A stretch of DNA of 64,000 nt. Origin: Mycolicibacterium arabiense (GTDB lineage Bacteria; Actinomycetota; Actinomycetes; Mycobacteriales; Mycobacteriaceae). Made by a program: the position numbers and the translations under genes. The stretch is from contig NZ_AP022593.1 of the NCBI RefSeq assembly GCF_010731815.2, positions 310,001 through 374,000 on the forward strand, read 5' to 3'. Numbering within the stretch: the stretch's first letter is position 1; every line of letters starts with the position of its first letter. Positions 25,474 to 35,053 of the stretch are shown here, piece after piece. The notes under the pieces are model-generated. The model saw only the letters and a program-made list of their open reading frames with translations. It was not told the DNA's origin and made no database searches.

Positions 25474-26958
25474 TCAGCCCCACTCGTGGTTCATGGCGCG
25501 GGAGTCGACGTTCGGTTCGGCGGAGCGACCCCTTCCCTGACCGGCCCCCGACACGGCGATGAGGGTCATGGCGAGCGCGGCGGTGACGGCGCCGCCCGCG
25601 AAGATCAAGACGAAGGCGTGCTCCGAGGGCAAGCCGGTGCCGGTGCTGGTCGCCGACCGGGCGAGCAGGACGGCCACGGCCGCCGCGGCGATCGAACTGC
25701 CGACGGTGCGGGCGATGGCGTTGACGCCGGTGGCGACTCCGGTCTCGCCGCTGTCGACCTCGCTCACGACGAGTGCGGGCAGCGCCCCGTAGCCCAGGCT
25801 GATGTAGGCGTTGACCCAGATGCCCGCGACGATCACCTGCCAGGACTGATCGTGTGAGATGGCGAGCCAGAGGAAACCGATCACGCCGGTGACCGCGCCG
25901 CTGACCAGGACCAGGCGCGCGCCGAAGCGGTCGATAAACCGGCCGCTCAACGTCGCGGTGACGAAACCGGCGATCGCCCCGGGTAGCAGGAAGACCACGC
26001 TGGCCTGCAGCACCGTCGCACTGAACCCGTATCCGGCCGCGTCGCGGTCGATCTGGACGAATTGCGTCAGGCCCAGGAAGCCGAAATAGAGCCCCATCCC
26101 CACGAAGATCGTCGCCAGATTGGTCAGCAGCACCGCTCGCCGCGACAACATGGCGATCGACACCAGCGGGTGGCGTTGTCTGCGCTCCCAGGCCCACCAC
26201 GCCACCAGCACCGCGATGCCGAGCGCGGTGACGCCGAGGGTCGCCGGCGAGAGCCACCCCCACGAGTTGCCCTGGGTGATGGCCAGCAGCAGCGCCGACA
26301 GGCCGACCGCCAGACCCAAGGCACCCAGCCAGTCGATCGTGCCGACGCCTCGCGTCGTAGCGCTCGGCACGATCGTCGCGGCGAGGACGAGCACCGCAAG
26401 GGTGAAACCCGTGGTCAGCCAGAACACCCGGTGGTACCCGGCGTCACCGTCCATCAGCAGCCCGGTGACGACCAACCCGGCGCCGCCGCCGAATCCCAGT
26501 GTCCCGGACAGCACGGCCAGTGCGCCGACGACGGCGCCTTCGGGCAGCGCGTCGCGCAGGATGGCCACGCAGATCGGATACAGCGAGAACGAGACGCCCT
26601 GCAGCACGCGGGCCACGATGAGCAACGCCAGCGACGAGGTGACCGCCGCCAGTATGGAGCCCACCAGGACGGCGAGGAGGACGGCGAGCAAGACGTACTT
26701 CTTGTTGTAGAGATCCGCGAGTCGGCCGATGAGCGGCGTCGACGCCGCTGCGGCGAGCAGGTTGGCGGTGACGGCCCAGCTGACGGCGACGGTGGAGGCG
26801 TGCAGTTGCTCGGCGATGATGCCGAGGACCGGGACGACGGCGGTCTGCAATACCGCCACCGTGAGCGCCACCATGCTGAGGGCGACGACGAGGAGTCGCG
26901 GACGCGGGTACTGCTCGGCGGCGCTCGTGGGGCCCACGCCCGCACCGCTTTTTCGCAT
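25474..26958 (-). CDS. MFS drug-resistance transporter (DHA2 family)
   Basis: The protein has 494 residues with about fourteen membrane helices. LQTAVVPVLGIIAEQLHAS in helix 1, motif A in GRLADLYNKKYVL, and LSGTLGFGGGAGLVVTG in helix 5 (motif C of antiporters) place it among EmrB/QacA-like exporters. The tail after the last helix is polar. It is divergent from the flavin-reductase-like gene at 27072, with 113 bp between. Substrate unknown. Confidence 0.85.
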   Translation of the reverse strand: MRKSGAGVGPTSAAEQYPRPRLLVVALSMVALTVAVLQTAVVPVLGIIAEQLHASTVAVSWAVTANLLAAAASTPLIGRLADLYNKKYVLLAVLLAVLVGSILAAVTSSLALLIVARVLQGVSFSLYPICVAILRDALPEGAVVGALAVLSGTLGFGGGAGLVVTGLLMDGDAGYHRVFWLTTGFTLAVLVLAATIVPSATTRGVGTIDWLGALGLAVGLSALLLAITQGNSWGWLSPATLGVTALGIAVLVAWWAWERRQRHPLVSIAMLSRRAVLLTNLATIFVGMGLYFGFLGLTQFVQIDRDAAGYGFSATVLQASVVFLLPGAIAGFVTATLSGRFIDRFGARLVLVSGAVTGVIGFLWLAISHDQSWQVIVAGIWVNAYISLGYGALPALVVSEVDSGETGVATGVNAIARTVGSSIAAAAVAVLLARSATSTGTGLPSEHAFVLIFAGGAVTAALAMTLIAVSGAGQGRGRSAEPNVDSRAMNHEWG

Positions 26959-27071
26959 GCCTAATTATGTGGGCTACCGATTGCTGCGGACGAGGCGGTC
27001 GCCGGAAGCGCCGGATGCCGCACGTCGTGGAAGGCTCTTGGTTCGGCGGGGCTCGAGCGGTGAGGGAGACG

Positions 27072-27704
27072 ATGGCAGGCGAGGACGCACACTTCTACCG
27101 GACGGCGGATGGCACCGGCCTTCCACACGACCCGTTCAACGCGATCGTCGGCCCGCGGCCGATCGGTTGGATCTCGACGGTGAATGCCGAAGGCGCCCCC
27201 AACCTCGCGCCGTACAGCTTCTTCAACGGGTTCAACTACCGCCCGCCGGTGGTCGGCTTCGCGTCGATCGGGTGGAAGGACAGCGTCGCCAACGTCGAGG
27301 CCACGCGTAACTTCGTGTGGAATCTCGCGACCCGCGACTTGGCGACCGCGATGAACGAGACGTCCGCGTCCATCCCGTCGGGGGAGAACGAGTTCGAACG
27401 CGGGGGATTGACCGCGGTGCCGGCGTCGATGGTCGACGCGCCTCGGGTGCTGGAGAGCCCGGTGAACTTCGAATGCGTTCTGACACAACTGATTCAGCTC
27501 ACCGACGTCGACGGCAACGACGTACCGACCTGGCTGGTGCTAGGGCAGGTGGTGGCCGTGCACATCGACAAGCACCTGCTGGTCGACGGCATCTACGACA
27601 CTGCGGCGCCGACGCCGATCCTGCGGGCTGGTGGGCCCGCTGAGTACGTGGCGGTGGCGCGGGAGGCGATGTTCGAGATGGTGCGCCCCGACGACCGTCC
27701 GTGA
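27072..27704 (+). CDS. Flavin reductase-like FMN-binding split-barrel protein
   Basis: The protein has 210 residues from ATG 27072, preceded by AGGGAG. DPFNAIVGPRPIGWIST near residue 18, followed by NLAPYSFFNGFNYRPPVVGF, is the FMN-binding signature of the flavin reductase-like domain. The end contains YVAVAREAMFEMVRP. Members reduce flavin or act as FMN oxidoreductases in aromatic or redox metabolism. It is divergent from a drug exporter and convergent with a LuxR regulator 10 bp away, so the neighbours do not define a pathway. Confidence 0.85.
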   Translation: MAGEDAHFYRTADGTGLPHDPFNAIVGPRPIGWISTVNAEGAPNLAPYSFFNGFNYRPPVVGFASIGWKDSVANVEATRNFVWNLATRDLATAMNETSASIPSGENEFERGGLTAVPASMVDAPRVLESPVNFECVLTQLIQLTDVDGNDVPTWLVLGQVVAVHIDKHLLVDGIYDTAAPTPILRAGGPAEYVAVAREAMFEMVRPDDRP

Positions 27705-27714
27705 GGCCGAGCCG

Positions 27715-28383
27715 CTACGGTCCGCCCTTCCAGTGCTCGATGCGGTTGTGGTCGGGTGTGAAGCCGTGCTTGACGCCCCAGAGCACGGCTTGGGTTCGGC
27801 TCGACGCGTCGATCTTGCGGTAGATCGTGCGGATGTATGACTTGATGGTGTTGGGACTGAGATAGGTCAGCTTCGCCACCTCGGCATTGCTCTTGCCCTG
27901 GGTGATGAGGGCGAGGATCTCCGATTCGCGGTCGCTGAGTCCCTCGCCGCGCCCCGGCCAGTCGAGTCCGACTGCGCTGCGAGCCCGCGGGGGGACGTCG
28001 CTGATGATCTTCTCCCCGGCATGCACGGCCTCGAGTGCCGTGACCAACTCGCGGGCAGGCAGCGTCTTCGATAGGTACCCGTGCGCACCCTTCTCCTGGG
28101 CACTGGCGATGAGATCGGGGTGAAAGTTCCACGTGTACACCACGACTCGTCGAGCCCGCGGGTTCGCGACGAGGGCGGCGATCTCGTCGTGGTCGGCTTC
28201 GGGTTGAGCGAAGGAGTCGTAGAGCACGATGTCGACGGAGTCGTCGAGGCTCATGTTGGCGTCGATCTCTGCGACGACGACCCGGTCGCGGTACCGGTCG
28301 AACATGTTGGCCACGCCCATGAGCACGACGTCGTAGTCGTCGACGAGGGCGACGGTGATGGGAGAGTTCGGCGGCGGTGCCAT
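27715..28383 (-). CDS. LuxR-type response regulator
   Basis: The protein has 222 residues. Residues 8-125 form a receiver domain with acidic residues at 15-18, the probable phospho-acceptor Asp 56 in DIVLYDS and the conserved Lys 106 (YLSKTLPA). Residues about 150-212 are a LuxR helix-turn-helix (LSDRESEILALITQGKSNAEVAKL, then NTIKSYIRTIYRKI). No histidine kinase gene is adjacent, so it is an orphan here. It is divergent from the GlsB-like gene and shares with it a 31-bp imperfect palindrome, its likely binding site. Confidence 0.88.
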   Translation of the reverse strand: MAPPPNSPITVALVDDYDVVLMGVANMFDRYRDRVVVAEIDANMSLDDSVDIVLYDSFAQPEADHDEIAALVANPRARRVVVYTWNFHPDLIASAQEKGAHGYLSKTLPARELVTALEAVHAGEKIISDVPPRARSAVGLDWPGRGEGLSDRESEILALITQGKSNAEVAKLTYLSPNTIKSYIRTIYRKIDASSRTQAVLWGVKHGFTPDHNRIEHWKGGP

Positions 28384-28398
28384 GCGTCCAGATTACCT

Positions 28399-28429
28399 CC
28401 CTAAGGGTGTACCGGTACCCCCCTTAGGG
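28399..28429. promoter_or_regulatory. 31-bp imperfect palindrome between LuxR and GlsB genes
   Basis: Left arm CCCTAAGGG-TGTACC and right arm GGTACC-CCCCTTAGGG meet at a central ACCGGT. The left CCCTAAGGG and the right CCCTTAGGG match as inverted copies with one extra base on the right. It lies 16 bp upstream of the LuxR start and 86 bp before the GlsB start, fitting a dimeric LuxR-type operator. Confidence 0.6.
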
Positions 28430-28514
28430 GTGGTGAGCTGGCTTTACGTCGAGCGACCGCTCGATCCACTCGATCGCAGCGCGTTCTGCGCGCTGAACAG
28501 AAAGGCTTGCAGCC

Positions 28515-28796
28515 ATGATCGGACTAATCGTCACCATCCTCGTCGTCGGGCTCATCGCAGGCGCCCTTGCGCGTCTGCTGGTTCCGGGCAAGCAGAACCT
28601 GTCGATCCCCATGACCATCGTGCTCGGCGTCGTCGGCTCATTCGTCGGCGGATTCCTGGGCTTCTTGATCTTTGGCAAGGACAGCGCGCAGGGGTTCCTG
28701 CAGCCGGCCGGCATCATCGGCTCGGTCATCGGTGCCGTCATCGTGCTGGTGATCTGGCTCAAGGTCGGCGGCCGTAACTCGGTCCGCTCCAGGTAG
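28515..28796 (+). CDS. GlsB/YeaQ/YmgE-family stress-response membrane protein
   Basis: The protein has 93 residues. It starts with a hydrophobic segment (IVTILVVGLIAGALARLL), followed by the family's PGKQN loop, then a glycine-rich helix (LGVVGSFVGGFLGFLIFG) and a third membrane helix. Members are small transglycosylase-associated-like integral membrane proteins induced by stress; the molecular role is not established. It is divergent from the LuxR regulator and upstream of the STAS gene, which suggests a small stress-response unit. Confidence 0.88.
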   Translation: MIGLIVTILVVGLIAGALARLLVPGKQNLSIPMTIVLGVVGSFVGGFLGFLIFGKDSAQGFLQPAGIIGSVIGAVIVLVIWLKVGGRNSVRSR

Positions 28797-28873
28797 ATCG
28801 GCCCCCGTGCGGCGGAGATCCACTTCGATCCCGAAGTGGGTCTCCGCCGTCACCGACTCGAACGGAGAAGGCC

Positions 28874-29269
28874 ATGAACTGCCAAGAAGAAGAAAAGACC
28901 ATTAGTGGTCTCGGACTCGCCGAGACCTGGTTCGGCGACGTCGCCGTGCTGGGTGTCTCAGGGGAGTTGGACATGTTGACCGCGCCCGAGCTTGCGAGGG
29001 TGATCGAGGCCGTGGCGCGCAAGAAGCCGGCGGCGCTCGTCGTCGACCTGTCGGCGGTGGATTTCCTGGCGTCGGCGGGGATGAGCACGCTGATTACTGC
29101 CCACGAGGACATTGCACCGCAAGCCAGGTTCGCCGTCGTGGCCGACGGTCCTGCCACGAGTCGGCCGTTGCGACTCGTCGGAATCGACCAGATCTTCGCC
29201 GTGTATCGGACCCTCGACGACGCGCTTGCGGGTGTCGGGTCGGAACGGCACGGGCGCTCGGATTCCTAG
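28874..29269 (+). CDS. STAS-domain anti-sigma factor antagonist
   Basis: The protein has 131 residues. The STAS fold is seen in VLGVSGELDMLTAPEL, the strand ALVVDLSAVDFLASAGMSTL and the following helix. Ser 67 in the DFLASAGM loop is at the site normally phosphorylated by an anti-sigma kinase. Such proteins free a sigma factor by binding its anti-sigma factor when unphosphorylated. It follows GlsB by 77 bp on the same strand. No kinase or sigma gene is nearby, so its partners must be encoded elsewhere. Confidence 0.88.
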   Translation: MNCQEEEKTISGLGLAETWFGDVAVLGVSGELDMLTAPELARVIEAVARKKPAALVVDLSAVDFLASAGMSTLITAHEDIAPQARFAVVADGPATSRPLRLVGIDQIFAVYRTLDDALAGVGSERHGRSDS

Positions 29270-29360
29270 CCGACTTCTGGGCCAGGGTGCTTGCGCTTCC
29301 TGGGCGTGGCTTGAGGAGAACGTAGGGACTTGCGTAACCTGCGCGGCGCTCGAATGTGAT

Positions 29361-29477
29361 GAGACGTACGTCTCGAAACATCCGATCTCCAGGCAATCTC
29401 CAAGCTTGCCGAAGGTTCAGGTGAAACACATTGACCAGGAGGCACATTCACAGCGGATCTCCACGCAATCTCCATGC
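29361..29477. promoter_or_regulatory. Palindrome plus 22-bp direct repeats upstream of the SfnB-like gene
   Basis: The exact 14-bp palindrome GAGACGTACGTCTC spans 29361-29374. Two 22-bp direct repeats with two mismatches follow at 29384-29405 and 29456-29477, each built from two ATCTCCA elements separated by GCA (72 bp from start to start). All lie 70-190 bp before the monooxygenase start and probably mark a regulated promoter. No regulator gene is adjacent. Confidence 0.45.
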
Positions 29478-29548
29478 AACGGGAGGACGGGCTGTGGAGC
29501 ATGAGACAGGGGAGAAGCCCACCTAAGAGCGAATCGAGAGCAGAAATC

Positions 29549-30832
29549 ATGACTGCAAGCCCCTTTCCCGTTACCGTCCGGCAATTTGGATTCGACGAGG
29601 ATTCAACGCGGCGCCGTGAATCACTCGACGCCGCCCTGCAATTGGCTGATGAACTCGCCGACGAGTTCGTCGTCGATTCGGCGAGGCGAGAGCGGGATGG
29701 CACGACCTTGCTGCCGCAGCTCCGCAGGATCGAACAGTCGGGACTGTTAGGCGTCACGGTTCCCGTCGAACACGGCGGTCTGGGGGCGCCACCGTCGGTA
29801 CGGGTGGAGATCATGCGCCGGCTGGCGAGGGCCGACAGTTCGATCGGTCAGTTGCTGTTGTCGCATTTCGTGGGCAGCGAGGCCCTTACGGGACTGGGAC
29901 ACAATGCTCCGGCACCCGAGCTATTCGCCGATGTGATGGCGGGTGGCAGGTTGGGCAATGCCGCTGCCGAGCGTGGCACGAAGTCCACGCTCGACCTGCG
30001 GACCACGATCACGCAGAACGCTGATGGCACGTGGGTGATCGATGGCACGAAGTACTACGCCACGGGTGCGCTCGGCGCGACGTGGATTGCGATCGTCGCC
30101 GTCGTCGACGAGGGCAACGGGCTGCCAGGCAACGAGACTGCGATCGCGTTCGTGCGTCCTGATCAGTCGGGCGTGGAGCTGGACCTGGGCCGGTGGGGTG
30201 CGTTCGGCCAGCGGGGGACCGCAAGCGGCGAGGTGCGGCTGCGCCACGTCGTGGTGGAGGGCCAGTACGTATTGCGACAGGGCCCGCCACCGGAGGTGCC
30301 GGCGGACGGACCGACTGACCTGATCGGCACGTACGACCAGGCGCTGCACGCTGCCATCGACATCGGAATCGCCCGTGCCGCACTGGAAGACGGTGTGTGC
30401 TTCGTCAACACGCGGTCCCGACCGTGGCAGGAAGCGGTCATGGCCGGCATCGAGCACGCGAACATGGAGCCGCACGTCGTGCGTCGCTTCGGCGAACTGG
30501 CGGCTCGGTTGTGGGCCATGGAGGCGCTGTTGGCCCGGGGAACGGCGCTGCTCGACGAAGGATCCGCCCACCCGTCGGCCTCCGTCGCCGCGGAGGCGAC
30601 GTTCACGGTCGCCGCCGCCAAGGCGCTGGCCCAGGAGTACGCCGTCGAGATCGCCAGTGGCATATTCGAGTTGACCGGCACGTCGGGGACCGACGCCGAT
30701 GCGAATCTCGACCGGCATTGGCGCAACGTTCGGACCCATTCGCTGCACGACCCTGCTCGGTGGAAGTACGTGCACCTGGGCAACCACGTGTTGCGGGGGA
30801 GTCAGGCGCCACGGCTGGGCCTGTACTACTAG
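29549..30832 (+). CDS. Acyl-CoA dehydrogenase-fold flavin monooxygenase, SfnB/DszC-like
   Basis: The protein has 427 residues from ATG 29549. It has the acyl-CoA dehydrogenase fold but lacks the usual catalytic Glu context; the C-terminus DRHWRNVRTHSLHDPARWKYVHLGN is characteristic of SfnB/DszC flavin-dependent monooxygenases that oxidise organosulfur compounds with FMNH2 and oxygen. EHGGLGAPPSVRVEIMRRLA and GTKYYATGALGATWI fit the same group. A flavin reductase-like gene lies 1.8 kb upstream but is not in an operon with it. A sulfur-source role is inferred from family only. Confidence 0.82.
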   Translation: MTASPFPVTVRQFGFDEDSTRRRESLDAALQLADELADEFVVDSARRERDGTTLLPQLRRIEQSGLLGVTVPVEHGGLGAPPSVRVEIMRRLARADSSIGQLLLSHFVGSEALTGLGHNAPAPELFADVMAGGRLGNAAAERGTKSTLDLRTTITQNADGTWVIDGTKYYATGALGATWIAIVAVVDEGNGLPGNETAIAFVRPDQSGVELDLGRWGAFGQRGTASGEVRLRHVVVEGQYVLRQGPPPEVPADGPTDLIGTYDQALHAAIDIGIARAALEDGVCFVNTRSRPWQEAVMAGIEHANMEPHVVRRFGELAARLWAMEALLARGTALLDEGSAHPSASVAAEATFTVAAAKALAQEYAVEIASGIFELTGTSGTDADANLDRHWRNVRTHSLHDPARWKYVHLGNHVLRGSQAPRLGLYY

Positions 30833-30934
30833 GCGCCGCCAGGATCGAGGCTTCGCCAACTCGCCCCGATGGGAAACTCCACGACCGCTCCAGCATCCGT
30901 TCGGTGCAGATCGGACGACCCGAAAGGAAGTACC

Positions 30935-31459
30935 GTGTTCGCAGATTCGCTCTCCAGCAGAGTGTTCGAGAATCTAGCCGCTTCATCGCCAGCGCAGACC
31001 CTCGACTGCTTTGGCGGCTACATCGAGATTCTCAGCAAGCACTCGGACTTCTGGGTACTGCGCGGCACCGTGCCGCCCGGTTCGGCCGTCCCAGCGCACC
31101 ACCACCCCGACCCCGAGGACTTCCTCATCCTGTCGGGGCGCCAGCAGGTCCTCGTCTCCGACGGAGACGCCATGGCCTGGCGCGAGGCCCGTGCCGGTGA
31201 CTACCTACGCGTACCTGGCGGTGCGCTCCACGCCCACCGCAACGTCACGGATGAACCGGCGGTCGACCTCATCGTGACGACGGAGCGCCTTGGCACGTTC
31301 TTCGAAGAGATCGGCCGACCCGTGACCGACGACCTTCAACCGCCGACGCCCCAGGAGGTCGCGCACTTCGTCGCCAAGAGCATCGAATACGGGTATGTCC
31401 TGGCCACTCCTGAGGAGAACGCCGCGTATGGCATCGAGTTGTCCGGGTTCACGCTCTGA
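30935..31459 (+). CDS. Cupin-domain protein
   Basis: The protein has 174 residues from GTG 30935, preceded by GAAAGGAAG. The double cupin signature is clear: HHHPDPEDFLILSG (His 55-57, Glu 61) and GDYLRVPGGALHAHRN (His 99, His 101), which would bind one metal. The C-terminal 50 residues are helical. It follows the SfnB-like gene on the same strand by about 100 bp and may be co-transcribed. Members include dioxygenases and sensor domains; the reaction is not evident. Confidence 0.8.
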   Translation: MFADSLSSRVFENLAASSPAQTLDCFGGYIEILSKHSDFWVLRGTVPPGSAVPAHHHPDPEDFLILSGRQQVLVSDGDAMAWREARAGDYLRVPGGALHAHRNVTDEPAVDLIVTTERLGTFFEEIGRPVTDDLQPPTPQEVAHFVAKSIEYGYVLATPEENAAYGIELSGFTL

Positions 31460-31487
31460 TCCCTCGAAGGACCACCCTCGCCGACGA

Positions 31488-31511
31488 CTAAGTATAGTGA
31501 ACAATACTTAG
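31488..31511. promoter_or_regulatory. Perfect 8-8-8 inverted repeat before the DUF302 gene
   Basis: CTAAGTAT and ATACTTAG form perfect 8-bp arms separated by AGTGAACA, 37 bp upstream of GTG 31549. The site is strikingly AT-rich for this genome, which is typical of a repressor operator overlapping a promoter. The regulator is not encoded next door. Confidence 0.6.
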
Positions 31512-31548
31512 ATTTGGATTCCGCCTGTCGGTGGAGGGGAGTGGTTTC

Positions 31549-32061
31549 GTGAGCGAGCCGAACAGCGTCATCGATCACCCGTCGAGACGACTGGTGATCG
31601 CGTTGCCGATGTCTTACGACGACGCACGTGCCAGGTACGAGGCCGTCGTGCCGGTCTACGACGCGACGGCGTTCGCCGATGCCCAGTCATGGGACGACAC
31701 GTTGGCCATCGCCAACGTTCAGGCGCCGCACGGGTTCATGCTGTACGCGCGGTTCGACGTGACGCCGATGTTGGCGGGCTCACCGTCCGCGGGGCGCGCG
31801 ACGGAATACCTGATGGGCAACCACACGATCGCCGAGACGATGTTCCGACACGATCCCTGCGTCATGCTGCACGCGCCCTTGCGCACGGTGATCTGCGAGG
31901 GTGCCGACGGTTGCGCGCGGTTCGTGGTGGACCAACCCAGCCTGCAGTTCGGTTCCTTCGGTAAGCCCGAAATAGCCGCGGTAGGCCGGCACCTCGATGA
32001 ACTGCTCGCAGGGGTCATCGGGCTGCTCGGCGCGGAGGTGCCGGCAGAACTCGGCGGCTAG
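31549..32061 (+). CDS. DUF302-domain protein
   Basis: The protein has 170 residues from GTG 31549, chosen because GGAGGGGAG lies at the right distance; a GTG at 31531 is inside that ribosome site. The sequence LVIALPMSYDDARARYEAVVP, HTIAETMFRHDPCVMLHAPLRTVICE and VDQPSLQFGSFG is the DUF302 fold, small proteins of unknown biochemical role often tied to redox or acid stress. An exact inverted repeat precedes it, so it is probably under a dedicated repressor. Confidence 0.78.
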   Translation: MSEPNSVIDHPSRRLVIALPMSYDDARARYEAVVPVYDATAFADAQSWDDTLAIANVQAPHGFMLYARFDVTPMLAGSPSAGRATEYLMGNHTIAETMFRHDPCVMLHAPLRTVICEGADGCARFVVDQPSLQFGSFGKPEIAAVGRHLDELLAGVIGLLGAEVPAELGG

Positions 32062-32111
32062 GACACGGTCGATCCGACGATGCGGGCCGCTCGGCTGCCC
32101 CGCGCACGGGT

Positions 32112-32129
32112 CGTCATCAAGTGATGACG
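32112..32129. terminator. Hairpin in convergent gap between DUF302 and mmpL genes
   Basis: CGTCATCA-AG-TGATGACG is a perfect 8-2-8 repeat in the 91-bp gap between two convergent genes. Folded with an AAGT loop it gives a 7-bp stem. There is no T tract, but mycobacterial terminators often lack one. It could serve both strands. Confidence 0.4.
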
Positions 32130-32152
32130 CACGCGGTCGGGCCGGTCCGCCC

Positions 32153-35053
32153 TTACTCCGGTCGTCTGATCTCGGTCGTGTCCTCGGTCGGTTCCTCCGC
32201 GGCGTGCCGTCCGCGCGCGCCGGCCAGGGCGAGTTCGCGGGTCCGGCGGTCGGGGCGCTGGCGCACGTTCAGGGGCCACCAGAACCATCGGCCCAGGAGC
32301 GCCGCGATCGATGGGGTCATGAACGAGCGGATGACCAGCGTATCGACGAGCAGACCGAGACCGATGGTCGTGCCCACCTGAGCCATCACCTTCAGATCGC
32401 TGATCGCGAACGACATCATGGTGAAGGCGAACACCAGGCCTGCCGAGGTCACGACACTGCCGCTGCCCGCAATGGACCGGATGATGCCGGTGTTCAACCC
32501 GGCGTCGCGTTCCTCCTTGAACCTGGAGACGAGCAGCAGGTTGTAGTCCGACCCCACCGCGAGCAGGATGATGACCGACATGGCCAGCACCAGCCAGTGC
32601 AGCTCTAGCCCGATGATGTGCTGCCACAACAGGACTGATAGTCCGAACGACGCGGCCAGCGACAGCACCACCGTGCCGACGATCACCAGCGAGGCGATCG
32701 CGGCCCGGGTGATGATCAGCATGATGATGAAGATTAGGCAGATCGCGGAGACGGCGGCGATGACGAGGTCGTAGTTCGAGCCGTCGCGCATGTCCTTGTA
32801 CGTGGCGGCAGTACCGCCCAGGTAGATCTGCGACGTCTCGAGTGGGGTTCCCTTGATGGCCTCGAACGCGGCGTTCTTGATCTGGTCGATGTGCGAAATG
32901 CCCTCTGGCGTCGCGGGATCACCCTGGTGCGAGATGATGAACCGCACCGCTTTTCCATCGGGCGAGACGAATTGCTTGAGACCCCTCTTGAAGTCGGGGT
33001 TGTCGAACACCTCGGGCGGTAGGTAGAACGAGTCGTCGATCTTGGACTCGTCGAACGCCCTGCCGATCGCGTTCGGGTCGGACTGCTGCCTGTCCTGCAG
33101 ACTCTGCTGACCCTCCTGCGTCGCGTAGTTGGTCATGATCTGGTCGCGATTGCGTTCCTGGGTGGCGATCTGTGGTGGCAGCAGCGCGAGCAGTTTGGGT
33201 TGCAGGGCGTTGATCTTGTCGAGGCTCGCCGTCGTCTGCCCGAGCAGCCCTGACAATTCGTTGATCCCGTCCAGCGCGTCGAACAGCGATCGCAGCGTCC
33301 AACAGACGGGTATGTCGTAGCAGTGCGGTTCCCAGTAGAAGTAGTTCCTGATGGGCCGGAAGAAGTCGTCGAAGTTGGCGATCTTGTCGCGCAGGTCGTT
33401 GGTCACGTCCACCGTTTGTTTCAGCAGATCGCTCTGTTCCTGTTGTGCAGAGGCACTTTGGGACTGCAGCGTCAACTGCTGACGAAGGATGTCGATGGAA
33501 TTCGAGATGTCCGCGGCCTGCGTCAGGAGGTCGGCCGTCCGCTGCTGGGCGTAGGACTGGCCGAGCTTCTGGTTCACGCCCTGCTGGCCGACGATGTAGG
33601 GGATGGAGCTGCCCTCGATCGGCGTTCCCAGCGGCCGGGTGATGGTCTGCACTCTCGCGATGCCTGGAAGGTGGAACACGTCCTTGGCGACTCGGTCGAC
33701 GATGAGCATGTCCGTGGAGTTCCGCAGATCGTGGTCGGCGACGAGCATCAGGACTTCGGGATTGAGCCGCGCCTGCGGGAAGTGTTTCGCGGCAGCGGCG
33801 TAACCGATGTTCGCCTCCACGTTCGCCGGGAGGTACTTCTTGTCGTCGTAACTGGTGGAGTAGGACGGCAGTGCGAGCAAGCCGACGAGGGTCACCGCGA
33901 TCGACGCCACCAGGATCGGGCCCGGCCACCGCACCACGGCAGTACCGATGCGCCGCCAGCCCCGATTGTTCGTTGCCCGTTTGGGTTCCAGCAGGCCGAA
34001 ACGGGAGGCGACGGTCATGAGCGCCGGCGCCAGCGTCAGCGCAGCGATCGTCACCACGAACATTCCGATGGCGAGCGGGATGCCGAGGGTCTGGAAGTAG
34101 GGGAGTCGGGTGAAGTGCAGGCAGAGGGTCGCGCCGGCGATCGTCAGACCGGATCCCATGATGACGTGGGCGGTGCCGTGGTACATGACGTAGAACGCGT
34201 CTTCTCGACTATCGCCGAGGTTGCGCGCCTCGTGGTAACGGCCGACCAGGAAGATGGCGTAGTCGGTGGCAGCCGCAATCGCCAACAGCGTCAACAGATT
34301 CACTGCGAACGTCGACAACTCGATGATGTGGTGATAACCGAGGAACGCCACCACACCGCGTGCGACGGCCAGTTCGAGCACGACCGTCAACAGCACGATG
34401 AGCACCGTCACGATGGAGCGGTAGACGAGCAGCAGCATGGTCACGATGACCACGAAGGTCAGCGCCGTCACGAGTTGGAGACTCTCGTCGCCGGCGTGTT
34501 GCTGGTCGGAGTTCAGCGGTCCGGCGCCGGTGACGTAGACCTTGAGCCCCGGTGGCGGCGGGTGGTCGGCGACGATGTCGCGTACCGCCTCCACGGACTC
34601 GTTGGCCAACGTCTCGCCCTGGTTGCCGGCGATGTAGAGCTGGACGTAGGCGGACAGGTTGTCTGCACTCTGCGAGCCGGACGACGTCAGCGGATCGCCC
34701 CACAGATCCTGGATGTGCTGGATGTGGGTCGTGTCCTTGCGCAAGTCCGCGATCAGGCCGTCGTAGTACTCGTGGTCCTGAGCGCCAAGGGGTTTGTCGC
34801 TTTCCAGGACGATCATTGCCGAGCTGTTGGAGTCGTACTCCTCGAACAACTTGCCCGCCAACTGGGTGGCCTGCAGCGAGGGCGCGTCGTTCGGAGTCAA
34901 CGACGTCGAGTTGGCCGCTCCCACGACCTCCAGCTGCGGCACCACCACGTTGACGAACGCGGTGAGCGCGAGCCATCCCAGTAACACCGGCACGCAGAAC
35001 AGACGCAAGAAGCGAGGAACCCGGGCGCGTCGGCCCGTCGTCAGCTCGCTCAT
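32153..35053 (-). CDS. MmpL-family RND transporter
   Basis: The protein has 966 residues. One membrane helix near residue 25 precedes a large periplasmic loop, then five helices (195-360), a second long loop with Gln-rich coiled-coil character, and a final helix cluster. The two Asp-Tyr pairs of the proton relay are visible: TDY at 263-265 in the first half and SDY at 835-837 in the second. MmpL proteins export lipids, siderophores or drugs in mycobacteria. The ATG overlaps the MmpS stop (ATGA). With a divergent TetR gene this resembles the M. abscessus MmpS5/MmpL5-TetR arrangement. Confidence 0.93.
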   Translation of the reverse strand: MSELTTGRRARVPRFLRLFCVPVLLGWLALTAFVNVVVPQLEVVGAANSTSLTPNDAPSLQATQLAGKLFEEYDSNSSAMIVLESDKPLGAQDHEYYDGLIADLRKDTTHIQHIQDLWGDPLTSSGSQSADNLSAYVQLYIAGNQGETLANESVEAVRDIVADHPPPPGLKVYVTGAGPLNSDQQHAGDESLQLVTALTFVVIVTMLLLVYRSIVTVLIVLLTVVLELAVARGVVAFLGYHHIIELSTFAVNLLTLLAIAAATDYAIFLVGRYHEARNLGDSREDAFYVMYHGTAHVIMGSGLTIAGATLCLHFTRLPYFQTLGIPLAIGMFVVTIAALTLAPALMTVASRFGLLEPKRATNNRGWRRIGTAVVRWPGPILVASIAVTLVGLLALPSYSTSYDDKKYLPANVEANIGYAAAAKHFPQARLNPEVLMLVADHDLRNSTDMLIVDRVAKDVFHLPGIARVQTITRPLGTPIEGSSIPYIVGQQGVNQKLGQSYAQQRTADLLTQAADISNSIDILRQQLTLQSQSASAQQEQSDLLKQTVDVTNDLRDKIANFDDFFRPIRNYFYWEPHCYDIPVCWTLRSLFDALDGINELSGLLGQTTASLDKINALQPKLLALLPPQIATQERNRDQIMTNYATQEGQQSLQDRQQSDPNAIGRAFDESKIDDSFYLPPEVFDNPDFKRGLKQFVSPDGKAVRFIISHQGDPATPEGISHIDQIKNAAFEAIKGTPLETSQIYLGGTAATYKDMRDGSNYDLVIAAVSAICLIFIIMLIITRAAIASLVIVGTVVLSLAASFGLSVLLWQHIIGLELHWLVLAMSVIILLAVGSDYNLLLVSRFKEERDAGLNTGIIRSIAGSGSVVTSAGLVFAFTMMSFAISDLKVMAQVGTTIGLGLLVDTLVIRSFMTPSIAALLGRWFWWPLNVRQRPDRRTRELALAGARGRHAAEEPTEDTTEIRRPE

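Noticed and set aside
22607..25540. Very long plus-strand frame of 977 codons across the URC operon and MFS gene
   Set aside because: It opposes URC1 and overlaps the real MFS gene in another frame; low-complexity Gly/Arg/Asp content is typical of GC-rich antisense frames.
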